Positions 1 to 13,800 of a stretch of 64,000 bases of DNA are shown piece by piece. How positions within the stretch are numbered: position 1 is the first letter of the stretch; each line of letters opens with the position of its first letter. The notes under the pieces are model-generated. The model ran no database searches. It was not told where the DNA came from and was given only the letters and a program-made list of their open reading frames with translations. The stretch spans positions 8,016,156-8,080,155 of the forward strand of contig JADWOT020000008.1 in the NCBI GenBank assembly GCA_036345935.2, read 5' to 3'. Origin of the DNA: Taenia hydatigena (lineage: Eukaryota; Platyhelminthes; Cestoda; Cyclophyllidea; Taeniidae). Position numbers and translations under genes: made by a program.

Positions 1-1
1 T

Positions 2-1586
2 GTAGTCTCGCCTCTTATTACCACACGTAAAAGGGCTTCATCAGAGGCTCCTGAGGAGGCCGATTCCGTAAAGTTTGACAAACACGAATTCACTGAAAGT
101 GATCGTTGCAACCCCTGGCGTGTCTACGCGCATGTAGCGAAGCGCTCTCCCCTCTGCGGTGAGCTTTCTCAAATCTTGAGTCAAGTGGCCTCCAGCGGCC
201 GTGTAAATGTCAAGGTTCGTGGTTTATGACCTTAGCACAGGCAAGCATTCACATGTGAAGGAAATGCAAATTGACTACCCTTCTGTAACCACAGATATAC
301 AACAAGTATTCGGTCTTCTTCTGCCTGCCCTTCAAGGCCTACGCGATCATGCCATTTGGCTTAAAAATGGTAACTACACCGAAGCCTTGTTGGCCTGCGA
401 TTCGCCCAGGTGCGGTTCGGCGCGCCATGCAGCGTCTTCGACCCTACCACACCCTGCTCTTGACCACACGAAAACGTTTTCTTCATGCCTGCACTGATTC
501 CTTTCCCACTGACGCAAATCAGTCCCTTGAGAGGTGTGTAGAAGGGTCAATCTTATAATTGATCGTGCATTAGCCATTTGTATACTATTGAATTAATTGT
601 GGTGGCGAAAGCGTGTTAAGTACGGTGTTGTTTACAATTCTTCAGCTTTGTGGAAGACATCTCCTCGACTTCTAGTTTGATCTCAATGTCCAATCGAGGC
701 CACTCTCAAGAGGACTGTCTTCGTGTGGCGCTTTGGCTAGTCTACCACGGTCACGCAATTATCATTTCGCCCATCGTCTCAAGCAATGCCTACACACTGG
801 CTCCACTCTCCCACTACTGGCTTCAACCCCAAGTCCTCCTCCAATTCGCCGCCCAATTTCCCAATCTGAACTTTGCGGAGGTACCTCTTTTTCCACTGTG
901 ACCTCTGGACATGTGAATCAGTAATTCTTTATTAGCTCAAAGGCAGCAGCCTCCAGGTTTTCACTGAAAGCGTAACCGCGCGAAGAGCTTGTGATAATAA
1001 GCATCCATCTGCCTTCTTCCTGCAGGTTCTGTCGTCATTCTCGGATTATTATACCCTCGAAGATCACTTTAACGGACAATCATCATCCCAGTTTTGGACA
1101 AAATTAAGTGCAGCTGAGTGTGCTGACCTGGTGGCGTGGCTTCTGCGTCGTCGACTTATTGTGCAGATACACATCTACCTCCTCTCTCTTCTATCAAGAA
1201 AAAATAATGCCGGCCCGTTTGGCCATGACAAAGGCATCACTGACTGCGACTCCTCTTCCTTGAGTGGTCCATCGGAATCAGCCTTCGCTCGAATTCACCA
1301 GGGATGCGGAGGAGCTCTGCTGCAATCCGCCCTACCAAATGAGATCGATCGAGAGCGCGTGCTAGTGCACTACCACTCTGCCGTGCGGCACTATCCTAAC
1401 ATGCTCCACCTCTTTCTGCGCCTTCTGACACACTTGCCAGCGCACTTGGAAGAACTCATGTTCGTTGAATCTGTAGACAGACAAACCCTTATTACCTGTA
1501 TGCAACTATTTTCGCCGTTCCTCATCACGATGCGCCTGCCCGACCCCGTCACCGCCTGTTTCGCTGGTGTCGAGTGGTCCCATTGA
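2..1586 (+). CDS. NPRL3: NPRL3-like GATOR1 subunit (5' partial)
   Basis: This is the C-terminal part of a nitrogen permease regulator 3-like protein. NPRL3 acts with DEPDC5 and NPRL2 in GATOR1, the lysosomal GAP complex that turns off Rag GTPases and TORC1 when amino acids are low. The model has four exons: 2-214 (open from the window edge), 295-533, 646-880 and 1026-1586 (stop TGA). All have GT-AG junctions and consistent phases (0, 2, 0). Family landmarks in order are FFCLPF, LRPYHTLLL, a LVYHGHAIIISP block (NPRL3s have LVYWGKAIIIYP), a WLLRRRLIVQIHIY segment, and a C-terminal HLEELMF...DPVTACF region matching the usual HHLEEIM...DPVIAVF. The start codon and N-terminal longin-like region lie upstream of the window. 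A Ser-rich insert follows the third landmark, where this family is variable. The identification is from recalled family patterns. The exon 1-2 joint is the least certain. Confidence 0.82.
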
Positions 1587-1725
1587 CAGTAGGATACCTT
1601 TGTGAACACTCGATTATTCCTTTTGAAATCGCCAGTGTTGATTGTCTTGGGTACTTGGGTTCCCTCTATAAGTACAAGAGACGACTATAACGGTATCTAC
1701 GTGAGACCTGTGCTAAAATGTGTTT

Positions 1726-1731
1726 AATAAA
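1726..1731 (+). terminator. Poly(A) signal of the NPRL3-like gene
   Basis: A canonical AATAAA hexamer lies 140 bp downstream of the NPRL3 stop codon on the same strand. It is before the convergent ING gene, whose stop codon is at 1864. Confidence 0.6.
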
Positions 1732-1863
1732 GAGATCTGATAACGTGTAAGTGCACATTCATTAATGAAAATACGTTGTAAACGCAACCATGCATTCAAA
1801 GATAAAAGATTATTATTACAAATATCGGATAAGTGGCGTATGTACAAGAACTGAGAGGGTTGG

Positions 1864-3175
1864 CTAGGCGTCGACTCGTTTAACTTTTGAGCTCTCGCCC
1901 CTACACCGAGGGCAATACCAGCGACCTTTGGGTTGGCTCTTTATATCTACGCAAGCAAAATGAAACCACTCGATTTCGCAACGGGGATTATCACAAGCAA
2001 TCATATCCCCGTAGGATAATTTCTTGCATAAGCAGTAGAGACGTTCTCCAGACACATCCGCAGCGATGGAGCTGGTCCCCACTACCTCCCTCTTACGACT
2101 GCGTAGAGGAGAAGAGGTGCTTCTCGACCTTGGACGTGGTTGGTTGTATTCATCCGACTCGCTTGAAGAGGAAATGGAGGAGGGAGACAGGGATACCTTT
2201 AATGGGCGATTGGTCATTACTTGTTCCAACGAAACCTGGTCTCTTCTGTGCAAATCAGTGATTCGAGAACGCGAGGGATGGACAGAAGATGCCACTCGAT
2301 TCCTGACACCTCTAAATGAACCTCCTCGAGCCGAAGAGGCAGCATTTCGCCGGGCACTTATCCACTTTGTACCTCGTAGAAGGAGTTGTGAGGGCGAAGG
2401 ACGGTGATGTTGATGAACGGCTCGACGAGCTGACTTAATGGGTGGTTGTGTGGGTGGCGGAGGCGACGTGTTTTTTAGTGGAATTGCAGCTTGACGCTGC
2501 CCACTGCCACCGGGTGTAAAAGCATTTATCAGGCTTTTGAGCTGTTGTTCGTCATTCGCATGCAGTGAGGCTTTGGACTGCGACAAAAACTGGAGTATTT
2601 GTTCCAATGTTTCCAAAAGCTAATTGAAAAACTGTGAAGGATTACCCAATGTCCGCAATTGTTCAATAAAAACATGGAATAAATTGGAATACTTAGCATT
2701 ATTGACTTTTTTGAAACAGTAACCATGCAACTTGCCACAAATCCTGGTATAAGCTCAACCAGACCGTTGCATTTGACTTGATTTGACAAATAATTAAAAG
2801 CCCCACCAAGAATTTAAATACCGGAGTTCACAGTAAATAAGTCATTTATGCATCTAACTTAACGCAGTGATAATTGGGATGAAGATGTATAAGCTCAAAG
2901 CATTAGTGACAAATAGAACTAACCTCACCCATCTCAGAAAGTTTTGCATCATATACGTTATGCATCGTTGTTAGCATAGATGACAACGCCTCCAGACTAG
3001 TGCTGTTCCTACTCCCCGAGAGACTGGTAAGAGCCGAGTCGATAGCATCAATAAGATTAGTGTGCCCTGCATCAGACTCAAATAAGGAAGTAAAAAATTT
3101 CTGAAGAAGACGTGGTAGCTCCTGAGCAGTGGCAAGATAACTGGTAAAGTATGCGTTAAGACCGCCATCTATCAT
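1864..3175 (-). CDS. ING-family PHD-finger protein
   Basis: This is an inhibitor-of-growth protein, the subunit that anchors histone acetyltransferase or deacetylase complexes to H3K4me3. The two-exon model is 2924-3175 (ATG at 3175) and 1864-2619, joined in phase 0 by a 304 bp GT-AG intron. An in-frame TAG ends exactly at the acceptor, which fixes exon 2. The product is about 335 aa. Residues 1-110 form a helical ING-type N-terminus (AYFTSYL...[10 protein letters not shown]) with a coiled-coil-like [12 protein letters not shown] across the splice. The middle (about 120-270) is basic, Ser/Arg-rich and low in complexity. The PHD finger is at about 280-324, with [15 protein letters not shown] and EWFHFAC followed by KGRWYCPRC. 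That Cys4-His-Cys3 pattern, with Tyr, Met and Trp in aromatic-cage positions, is diagnostic of ING proteins. The paralogue (ING1/2, 3, or 4/5) cannot be settled because the N-terminus is divergent. The gene is convergent with NPRL3. Confidence 0.85.
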
Positions 3176-3492
3176 CTTCGTACATTTGGTTCAAATTATT
3201 GGAAAGGCTTACGACGAACTTAAACGAATAAATTTGTCGTAAGATGACAAAACGATTCAGTTGTCATTTGTACATCTATTAATGCATTTTCGCATTTCCG
3301 TTATTTCCAATTAATAAGACATGTATTAACTGTAAGTGATTTAAAACCAGTTATACTTTTAAGTAATATTTATACTATTTATACCTGCATTTGTTTATGC
3401 TGGGTCTCATGAGATTGAGAAAACAAAGTCTTGCCGAAACCCAAAAGATTTGCCTTTGCAACATCATCCAAGTGTAACAGTAGGGTAGTTAC

Positions 3493-3679
3493 TGTAGCAC
3501 CCCGAGGCTCCCTTGAAGGCAAAAGAAGGCAGAATACTAGGGTGGAATATGTATATTCAACAGACGGAGGGAATTGAGCTGCTGGCATGACCCGAAGGAC
3601 AGCCTACGCAGCTGGGGCAATATGGTCACCTCTGTGACCCTAAACCGAAGACGGCAGTCCAAACAAACCAAGCATTACA
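3493..3679 (+). mobile_element. Solo LTR of a 185-188 bp repeat family, 5 bp target duplication
   Basis: The element begins TGTAGC and ends TTACA (TG...CA ends). It is flanked on both sides by GTTAC (3488-3492 and 3680-3684), a perfect 5 bp target-site duplication. The body matches the copies at 33 kb, 55.7 kb, 56.2 kb and 62.8 kb, including CCCGAGGCTCCCTTGAAGG, a central tract around TATATTCA, and CTGCTGGCATG. Short TG...CA ends plus a 5 bp duplication are typical of an LTR retrotransposon reduced to a solo LTR. It lies in the intergenic gap between ING and the 3' end of Vav. Confidence 0.8.
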
Positions 3680-4805
3680 GTTACGGGTACATCGACCTTG
3701 GCTTGCCTGAGATCGTAAGAACCAACTCTAATGCTCATTTTCTTTAACTGTACCTTGTAGGTGGAAGGTAAGTAACAAATTCGAATCTGGTCTTGGACTA
3801 GCAAAGCACTATTCCGGACTTAGAGAATCCCTTCTAACTTTTATTGATACACTACTTACTAACTGCACAGCTATTATAAAAAAGATGACTAAGAAGAGGA
3901 GGAAAGAAAGGAACTCATACACCCACCCTAATGAGGCAGAGCATATAACACTGATACAGGGAATGTTCTGGAGACCACGCCAAAGCGTATGCAAGCTTGC
4001 TGGGGTTCAAGTGCTCGCGTGGTCAAAAGCAAATTTAAACACACTATCGAAACATTATGCTTTATAACGAAATCTACAAAAAAAACTATTCAGAGTGACG
4101 CGCAAATGTTCGCCCAGATCGCCGCAAGTTCCCCTGTAGTGCATTACAGTTTATGTGCGTTATACTATACAAAAACCACCCATTCCTTACATGGAGCATC
4201 CCCTGAAAGAACCAGGCAACAGGACCGCCGTCGCTTCTTCTCGACTGTGTTCAGTAGAAACTAACCAAAATTGAAAGTGCGGAAAGGTGAGCAAACTAAG
4301 CTGAGAAACACCCGGACAGCCCCGACCCAACCAACAGGTAGGCAGATTCATCCAACTACTAGTTTCCCCCAGCCAAAACTGGCATCAGCGTCTAAGTCAT
4401 ACCAATGCATAGCCACACGAAAATCTCCACGTTTAAGAAACGAAACGAATGGTTGCAATAATCATCATTTGAATGTCTTTCTCGCATAAGTCAAAGTACA
4501 GAAGTCGTGACTGATTAAGGCTGGGAGGAAGGGCTCGGGGCTAGTGTGGAGAATGGAGGCAGCGAATGACAAATGTGTTAGATAGCTGGCTTCTGAAGTA
4601 AAAAAGACAGGGAGGGGGGGGGAAGGTGGAGCTGGCGTCCAGTTCGATGAGAAGCGGAGGGTAGAAAAGGGGAGAACGGCGGTGTGGCAGATTGTCATGT
4701 GGAAACAATTGCAATCCTTCCTTCTTCGCACTCCCACCCCTCTCATCATATCACGCACACAAGTTTTTTTTAGTTATGTACATGAGGGGTAATTGGGCAT
4801 GGCAG
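3680..4805. other. Intergenic / Vav 3' flank, no gene recognised
   Basis: No family motif or splice-supported coding segment was seen. The minus strand here is the likely 3' UTR and downstream flank of the Vav gene. A G-run (about 4612-4622) and short A-runs are present. Confidence 0.5.
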
Positions 4806-7800
4806 TCACGGCTGCCGGGTGACGAAAGAGAGGGGAAAAAATCCAATCTAAAAGGTGGCAAAAAGGATATGCAAATGGAAATCAATACCATGAATAATGT
4901 AATCCCTGATCTTGATGAAAAAAAAAAACTATGCACTTTGGCGAATAGGATTGGCTGTATGACACATCTAAGGGTCCATAATATGCGTTAGGGTGGACTT
5001 GACAGAATTGACAATAAGGGGAAATATACACCGTGGACGTACCCTCCCGTTGAGCCACCCCTTCCACCAGCCCTGTTCCTTAGCCCGAGTGCTGATCACG
5101 TGCACGAGGTCACCACGGGTCAGGGGCAGCATGCGCGGATTCGCATCACCTTCAAAGTCGTGCTGAGCCCGTGCGTAGAAGAGTACGCTGTCCTCTGAGC
5201 AAGTGAAAATAAAAGTTAAAACAAAATCAATCATCCAAGGCTCGCAGTACTGAACCATTCCTCCATGCAACCAAAATTAGGGGTTGGACGCGATCACAAG
5301 CCCTTGGGCCGGATGGTACAGATTGCGTCCAAAATTAAGTCTAAATAGTAGTAGAAAACACTTCTTCCCCCAACCTTAGAAAAACAACACGATTCTCAAC
5401 GCGAGTTGAAACATGGTGAAAGGTGATGGCTTTGACGGGTGAATTGCCATTATTGCCTATGCATGACCATGGAGATTCGGCAAGCGCTGCCCGGAATCAT
5501 GCTGTCCGAGCCCGAACAACGCGAATGCAGGCTTAGGCAGGCCAAATGCCACTCAATTGTCAAGTGTATCAAAGCCCAAAGAGATAACAGTGGGGGCCGT
5601 GAATGATACTTGTTAAAAAGCACAACGATACATATAAATGCATCAAAGTAATTGACCAGTACTGCCATAAAGAACTCACCAGGGCATCTTTGATAGGGGA
5701 ATCTGAGGCAGGTCTGCACCTCATCGAAGCACTCGTTCAGTGAGACCCGGCAATAGAAGTCCACAAGTGCCTCAAAGTGAAGTATTAACAAACACTTAAT
5801 TTGGCTGATTTACTTTGAAAAAGCCTCAGTTATTACTAAGAATTTTTTATCCATGCAAAAGCATATGGAAATAAAGGACGGCTTTGCCTTCCAGCTCCGC
5901 CAGCAATTCGCAACGCAAGACGCAAGCAAAGGAAGAGAACGGTGTTGCGTGGGTAACGCCAGGACTTGGTGCTGTTGTGTTGACCGCAATGTCCAAAAAT
6001 GGGCTTGTGGGTGAAGAACGAGTGCAGCCAAACACAGTGACGGAAACGGCACTTGCGGTGGCGGTGTCTCGCGGAGGCGTGGGCGGGTCGATCGGATCGA
6101 TATGGAGTGCGAGTGCAACCGCGGCGTGAACACCAAACAACTTGGCACCGCTCAAGGGCACTAAAACTTTGCACCTGCGGATACCGTTCACGAGTTGATT
6201 CCTAATTATTTTAGCTTGTAGCTTCGGTCTTCAATGACAGGAGTAGTTACGACTGCTTCCTTGCCCCAGTGTCAAACAATAAAACTTTTTACTTTGAACG
6301 CCATATCCCCAGCGCAAAACTGTCCATGGAAGGCTAACATTTTACAGGTGATGATAACAAGTCGCGTGGATATTTTCACAGATGCCACAAGTAACTGACA
6401 TTTGGGTTTAATTTCAGTCAATCACATTTTATTATTCAAGTCGGAGAAACAAAAAGCAATATAAGCACCATAGCTAAAGGACTAAAGTGGTGAGCAGATG
6501 TCAAACTAAGCGTCCACACATTCCGGAGTGAGACACGATCCGGAACGGAACAGTCGCCGCTGAACGAGCACATTTAGGAATGTGGAGTGGTTAAACTAGA
6601 GTCGAATTTGATAGGATTTGTAAAATCTGTCTTGGATGTCTCCATGTAACAGCATACCAAGACTTCCACATGTTCCACGCTCATTAGGGGAGAGTGAGGT
6701 CAAGTCAAAGGTAGGCAATAGCCTTTTAGAATATGGCGAAAATTCTATGTCAATACACAAGCATACAAAATTATCGCCTACTCCTCGCTTTGAGAAGGAG
6801 AATGAAATTCAAAAATGCTGTTGAAGCATGAAGATACCTGCAAACACAAACTTCGAAGAGGGGGCGTTTGAAATGGTCACAAATACATACATAAATATCG
6901 CGCATAGTGTGGCCAACTCAACCAACTTTAAAAACCACTTGATAGGGTCGTAACAGGAGCATAAATTTTCAAGACCAGTGGGGATTTGGTTGAAGAGTCG
7001 GTTTTATGAGCTTCAAGTGCCAGTGTTTAGCATGATAAATGATGGCAAGACACTGCACCGTCACGCAAACGATCCATTTAATATAGCAGTTAAGGGAGGT
7101 CGCCAACTCAACAATGACCAAAGAGGGGTCCCTTCGCAGACCCTTTCCGTAAGGAAGGCAGGTTAACGCACACAGGCGACATAAAGCGGAGAGCTAGATG
7201 TCCCGCGTCACCTCGCTTTTGCACGTGGACCTGGACGCACCAGTGACAAAAAGCAGATCTGTTGCCGAGTGGAAGTGGAAAATGTAAGAGGGACAAAAAA
7301 CAGAAGCGCTATCCAAGTGAGTCACGCTTGGGTACTGATATGAAATGAAGAAAGCAGACGAAAAGTCGTGTGAGTGTGGAGAGGGAAGTGGAAGAGTGTC
7401 CTACGTGAGCAGTTATAATGAAGGCTCTGGGTACCACAACTTACCCAATTGCAAGAGAGATGTTAAAGAATGGCAAAATGAAGGCGGGGAATAGGAGGGA
7501 AAGAGCATGCTCAGTAAACTCACTTCAAGGGACTTGAAGCGCTGTGGAGAGCAGAGATAGAAACAGGAGTCGGAGCTGCGCTGAATGCGGATGTGGCGCG
7601 GATGGTGGTACACGACGGAGAGAGAATACTCCCCCATCCGAGAGACGTTTTTGGAAATTCTCACAAGAAATGTACCATTCTCACACCCTGTCAGTAGCTG
7701 GGTGGCCTCTGCTCGATCCATTTCTCCAAAGTACCTATGACGTTGGAAACTATGGGCTAGCAGGTTGCTAATGACAACATCCAAAACGATACATGCATGA

Positions 7801-10800
7801 CAAGACCACAGCAAGCGGAATGCTATCCCCAAAGGGCTTAGACGATTAGCGGGCGATTGAAAAGAAAAACTGGCCCCGGTCTCATAATCCCTTAATGTTA
7901 TGCAAACCGGCCTTGATAAGCGCAATACAATTAAATGGCGCCTAGTCCTATTATTTAGGATATTTAGTAGTTTGGTTACCTCATGCATTTCCTTTTAGTC
8001 AAGCCACATCACTAAAAGTGGAAGAATTCCAATGCATAAGGAATCATTCCTACAAAGACATACAAACCTTGGTTAAGGTCAATCAAAACTCAAGCTGATT
8101 CTATACAACACTCTAATTAGGTGGCCACCAACGCTACCGTTTACCTAATTAAAGAGGGGAGAGGAGTGGCAAAGCGGAGGATGAAATGTACCAAGACATG
8201 GAGGAGAATGATTGATTAACTGGAGGAGAAATAAGAGGGGCGGCAGCACAGCTATAATGCCTTCCGGTGGTTTTGGCACCACCATTAGAATTGGGGGTCG
8301 TGTAGGTGCGGAAGGAGGAGGAGCGAGCCACGCTGGAGCCACCACCGCTGCCAGGTATTGGTGGCAGTTCTGTCCGAGTCGAAGAGGGGGAGGTCACTGT
8401 TCCCAATGGAGTATTGAGGTTGGAGAGAGACTGGTACCATCACCACCACCACACAGGGGAAGAGAGGAGTGGAAGAGCATGCAAGATCAAAAAGGGATAA
8501 CAGTACAGATAACATGCTGACATGCCTCATGCATTCCACACGACCAAGAACAGGTCCTGGATACCTACGACAAGCATTTCCCTTTCCTTACCACCCAATA
8601 TATCACATGCACACGTTTTCACTCAATACAGAACCAACCATGGGCAATTAGAGAGGGCGGTTTTGACACTGACGGTCGGCGTGGAAGGTGGGATGGGATG
8701 TCCATCGGCTTCGTCTGTGGCGTAACATTCGCCCGCCTCCCGCTCAGTGGGGTTGTGCTGTCCCAAGCACGGCGACATTGCGGTGGAAGTAAACCACGAC
8801 GACGAGGTCGTCTGTGGGGTCATGGCGTTATGCGACACGACATGCATGACTTGGTCTCGAGAAATCTTGCGAGACATCGTAGTCAGGGCTCTCTGCATTC
8901 ACAGAGGGCGATAGCAGGGTTAAATTAGACAGCAAAACTTTAGTCCACCCACCTCCTGCCAGCTTTAGCTTGGATCGTAGGAAATTTGATCCATCAATGC
9001 TCATCGCGATTTTATACAGAAATGGCTGATTGGGGATACCAAGTTCAAGTTCAATTGTTTTACAACGCCTGACTGGCGTGTTGAAGGTGAATTTCATTGT
9101 TAAGCGATCAGTAGGAACAATGATTTGCAAATGTTTATGACTCAATTTCGCATAAAAACACTGGGGATGCCACCATTATATTGGTTAAAGGCCTTGTAGA
9201 TAGTTTACCAAGAGAAATCCCCGTGCCTGTTTGCATCTGGCCCCTTTCCATTTCCTCTGCAGTGAATTTTCTCACCAACGTGCCACTAAGCTTTATACAG
9301 TCTGATTTAACTCGCTTTTATGGAAATTAAACAAAATAGCCTACAGCGTACTAGCATCCGTGGACACACACACGGTTTTGGTAGTGTACACTGATTTATT
9401 AATGAACAGAGTGAAATTTACTTGAAATGGAGTAAATAAAATTAAGGCAATTTATTCCGTTTAAACGAGAATGCGACAACCAGCAGAAATGAATAAACAG
9501 CAGCATTTACATTAATTAGCTTTAGACTAAGGTACATACAGAAATGGCTATCGCCAGAGCGGTAGATCAAAGAAAAAACGTGATTAGCATAAAGGACAAC
9601 CTGATGAGTGCATGAGACAATCCTTGAAGGTTGATACGGTTACTTCAGAGCTCAAATGTAAACATGTTCTATTTAGATGTCGTGTAATCTCTTAATCACA
9701 CCGCTGATTTGGTCCTGCACACAATCACACCATGATGCCAACTCCAAGACAAGCATTTTCAAATCCGTAAATTTACCAATGTGGGAAGTAAACAAGTAAA
9801 GCTGAATCTGTACTTACATCAGATTTCAAGGGAATTTCCACGTGAGACGCTGGAAACCACCCTTCTTGGTCATTTAATCGACCCTGAAATAAAAAAATCA
9901 CAAACTTAAACTGTGGAAGGGATATCTTCTCCAAACGACAATTTTGGTTCTGGAAACAGCTTTTGTAAGCATCAAAACTGCATTCAACAACACAGGCAAG
10001 TCATAGAAGTTACCTTGCCAGAAGAAGCAGTCGATTCTTCCAAAACATGGCTGATACAACCTTCATCATCGGTTAGGGCAAATTCTGGCTATGCCAAATG
10101 AAGGCTGCCTAATTCAAAACTAATACGGTTATGGACAAGGCCCTCTAAAACTAGCTTTAAACATGGAGAACCATCAAAAGCCAGTCCCTTAATACATCGA
10201 TCAACAAATTGGCCCACACATGCTTGATTTTGGTTATTACCCAGTCAAAGACTTGGGTATTTTGCATTAAGACTCCACAGAGCATCAACATCCGCAAACG
10301 TATTGGTCTCGCCGCAGTTAATACCTGGAAAACATGTGTGTTAGACAATAAAGAAAACAGCTGAGCCTTTCTTTTTTTGTCACCAAGGCACTAAAAAACA
10401 AAGTGGGGTATCTAGGTCCTGTAGGACAACCACGTCAGGCTTCACTTTGTGCTTCCTCAGTATTACAGTGGTAGAGGTGGATGAGGACTGATTGTGCTGG
10501 AGACAAGGAGGACCCAAGACTTGAAAATTTCTCGCCACAAATCCCGCAAACAAGTGACCATACTTCACTTTTATGCTCACATACACATGCATTTATGCAT
10601 AAATTCAAGCACACCACGCATATATATATATATATATCGGCTCGCAATTTGCACAAAAAACGAGGTACTCAATTGTGAATAGGTGATTACGCCGAACCAT
10701 GCAAGGAAAGGGAGGAAACGAGAGCCGGTTTTTTGCCGCTTAATTACCTATGCACACAAGTGGTCACGCAATGCAGGCAGGGCACGTACATTGGTACACA

Positions 10801-13800
10801 AAACGCGTTCCCCAAAGGCCAGGTGTTTGTGTGTGATAATTAATTTCCCCGTGAACGTTATTGAAATAAGGGGTCAACGATCTTCGAGCTCCAAAAGCCA
10901 GAAGTAATGCTGATGCATCGGTACATCACACAAAGGGAGTAGACCCCCATTGGAGGGCTCGTTCAAGCAGCCGCGTCTCTGCTTGATTGTCTTGACTAAT
11001 TTGCGCTTCCACACTAATCCAGAGAAGAGTAATTAGCCCACCACCGAGGGGAAAATTGACTGCCAAATGCTAATAATTCAAGTGGAGTGACTTCAACGTC
11101 TCGAGAATCTGTTCTAGCTTGTTGCAGCTCCCATTTCTTTTCAAAATGGGAGCATTTTCCGCTTGGATAACGCCAAAAAATAGAAGTCTAGTAAATACCA
11201 AACGCAATAAGACTTGAAACCGCATTAAATCGGTATTGTATGGTCTTAATCCCCCGGAAGATACAGACAAGATCGGTTCTATTTTTCTTGCCAGTTTTGT
11301 ATTCAATTAGGGAAGGTATTCTGCGCATACCTGCTCACATTCACAGGAAATGAAGCTGGACCGAAGTGGATGTCATCCCTTAAACTAAAGTTACGGATGT
11401 AGCCAATAGCGTATTTGAGTAACTGTTCGGACTCCAGCGGTTTTGGTCCTTCTTGAAAAAATATGCATAAATCAAATCAGTGGCCGGGTGGGGGACCGGC
11501 ATCAAATGCTTAGCTACTTGTTGTAAGACAAGGAAGCAAAAGTCTTCCGCCCTGTCAGCAGGGAAATGTTCCCCTTATTGTAAACCAGACCAAACCAAAC
11601 CATATACTTGCGGAAACATATTCGGTACCGCGTTGATTTGCAAGAAATGAGGATTACGAAAGACACCGCCATACCGTCGTATTAATGCGAAAAAAGCATT
11701 TATGGAATTCGACTCCGAGAGGAAAAATAATAACTTATCTAACGAGCCAATTTTTATGTGATTGCGAGATGAATTCCATTTTCCTTTAAAACACCAGCTG
11801 TTATCCACCCGCACAGAGCGTATAATGAATTCCTGTGGTCGAAAACGCCGGACATTGCTTGTCTCCACCGATGCCTCTGGAGTGAGTGAAAGATCTCTCG
11901 CTCAAAATGATGCAACTCCACATGCATCAAAAGTACTGACAATGAATTCGCGAATTTTCCCCAAGGCATAGACAAAACCATTTGGATTTTTCTGATCTTC
12001 ACCATAAAAAAAACTAATAAGTTTAAATTCGTCTGAGTGGACCAAATAACTATCGCCTAACTTTCGATCAGCAATTCATCACAACTCGCTCCGTTTCCAA
12101 ACAATAGAGAGAAAACTGAGATCGCCTAGATCGTATAATGAATCATGATGATTTTAACAAATTCAAAGCCGAAAGGTAGTTTCATTCAGAAGTAATTTCA
12201 AGTGCCCACTCTTGAAATATTTTATCGTGATAGTGACTATTCAACTGGAAACTTTAAACATTGAACCCCAAGAAGGGAATTATCCAGGGTTTCAACCGCA
12301 TAAACTAACATTCGGCCACCTTACACACAGGTTCTGGAAGTGGTGCGTATATACACTAAGATGTGTTTGCAGAAAGTAGTGGGAAGGAGGCACATGAGCC
12401 GACCTTATTTACAAAGTGGGACCATCTGATCAACAGGAAATGGCATGCGATTGAACCTGTCTATCACAGGGAAGGTGGAGAGGACTGGATGCATGAGCTG
12501 TAGGCACGCACACACGGGAGAGCGAACAATGCTGGGGCCTGGAGCACTCCAACTGCGGAACTGATTTTGCGTACGCCACAAACACACAACACGCAACATG
12601 CAACGCAAAGGGCAGATGGCGTTCCTTAAGGCCTCGATCACGTGCATTTCAATGTTGACAGGCCTTTTAGAGACGTCAGATCTGAACTACAAATTCAAAT
12701 GCATAAAAGCATTCCCCTGACCCGAGCTGCAATTTGAGAATGAAGTAAACAAGAATGAGGATGAACCTGGAAGTAAGTTCGCTGCATTAGGCAGGAAGAC
12801 ACCACATCTTAAAATTAATCTATGGTGATAATTCAGCCGCTTTGAAAGCAGAGCAAATAACAAACGAATGTTCGGTCTCAAATTAACTTTTTAACCTACA
12901 TCCACCAGGAGACACATTCGAGCACTATTAACGGTTCTTTTCCACTTCTTATCTCTAAAATTTGAACAGTGATTGAGGAAGTGAATGGAACAATGTTGTA
13001 AAATTATCCGGACATTCCATCAGTAAAAAGTGGACATAAAAAACTTAAACCGGATGATGTTGCTGCTGCTGCTGATGATAATAATAATAATGATAGGAGG
13101 AGCCTGCAACAGAAACTGATCCAACAACTTTCGAATTACATCAAGATTATGCACTCAAGGAGATTAAGATCGTTGCTTAACAGCCAAGCAGCGAAATTTA
13201 CTATTGTTATTTCATACTTTACGCATGTACGGCTATGTGGATAACTAGGTTCTGTGCGTACATTATACGCCATTATTCGATCCAACATGTCTGAACCGCA
13301 ATGCGTGATTGATAGGTTCAACTTGATAAAAAACTTTCGTCAAATAAAGACGAGGAAAAGCTGTACTATTTTATCACAAAGCTGAACTAATTGAAAAAGA
13401 ATAATACATTAAGTTATCAATGGAGCGAATTCACCCAGATTAAAGAGCTAGATCAGTGGAGCTATGCAGCTGTATCGGGTGATGCTTAGGCGAAATGAAG
13501 TCAACTGCCCTAATGACATTCCCAACTGCTACTGTTTGAAGATATGAAACGAAATGAAGCAGTAAGGATAGAAGCGCTTTAAATCAGCTAGACTCATAAA
13601 GCATTCATCAAATGAAGTGTGAGAAATGCGATAAGGGCTCGTCAACCCTAAGATAGTTTGAAGCGCATAGTCAACCTAAATGCGCGGGTAATTTAAAAAA
13701 AAATGTACATGCGCACACCAGCAATTTCTAATGATGAGTTATTCTTTCTCGTGCGTAAAGACTGAAAGCTATACAGAACTTAAACGTACATTCATTAATG

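Noticed and set aside
370..409. Possible 40 bp intron in the NPRL3 exon 295-533 (GTAACT...CCCAG)
   Set aside because: Removing it would shift the frame away from the conserved LRPYHTLLL block; reading through keeps the frame.
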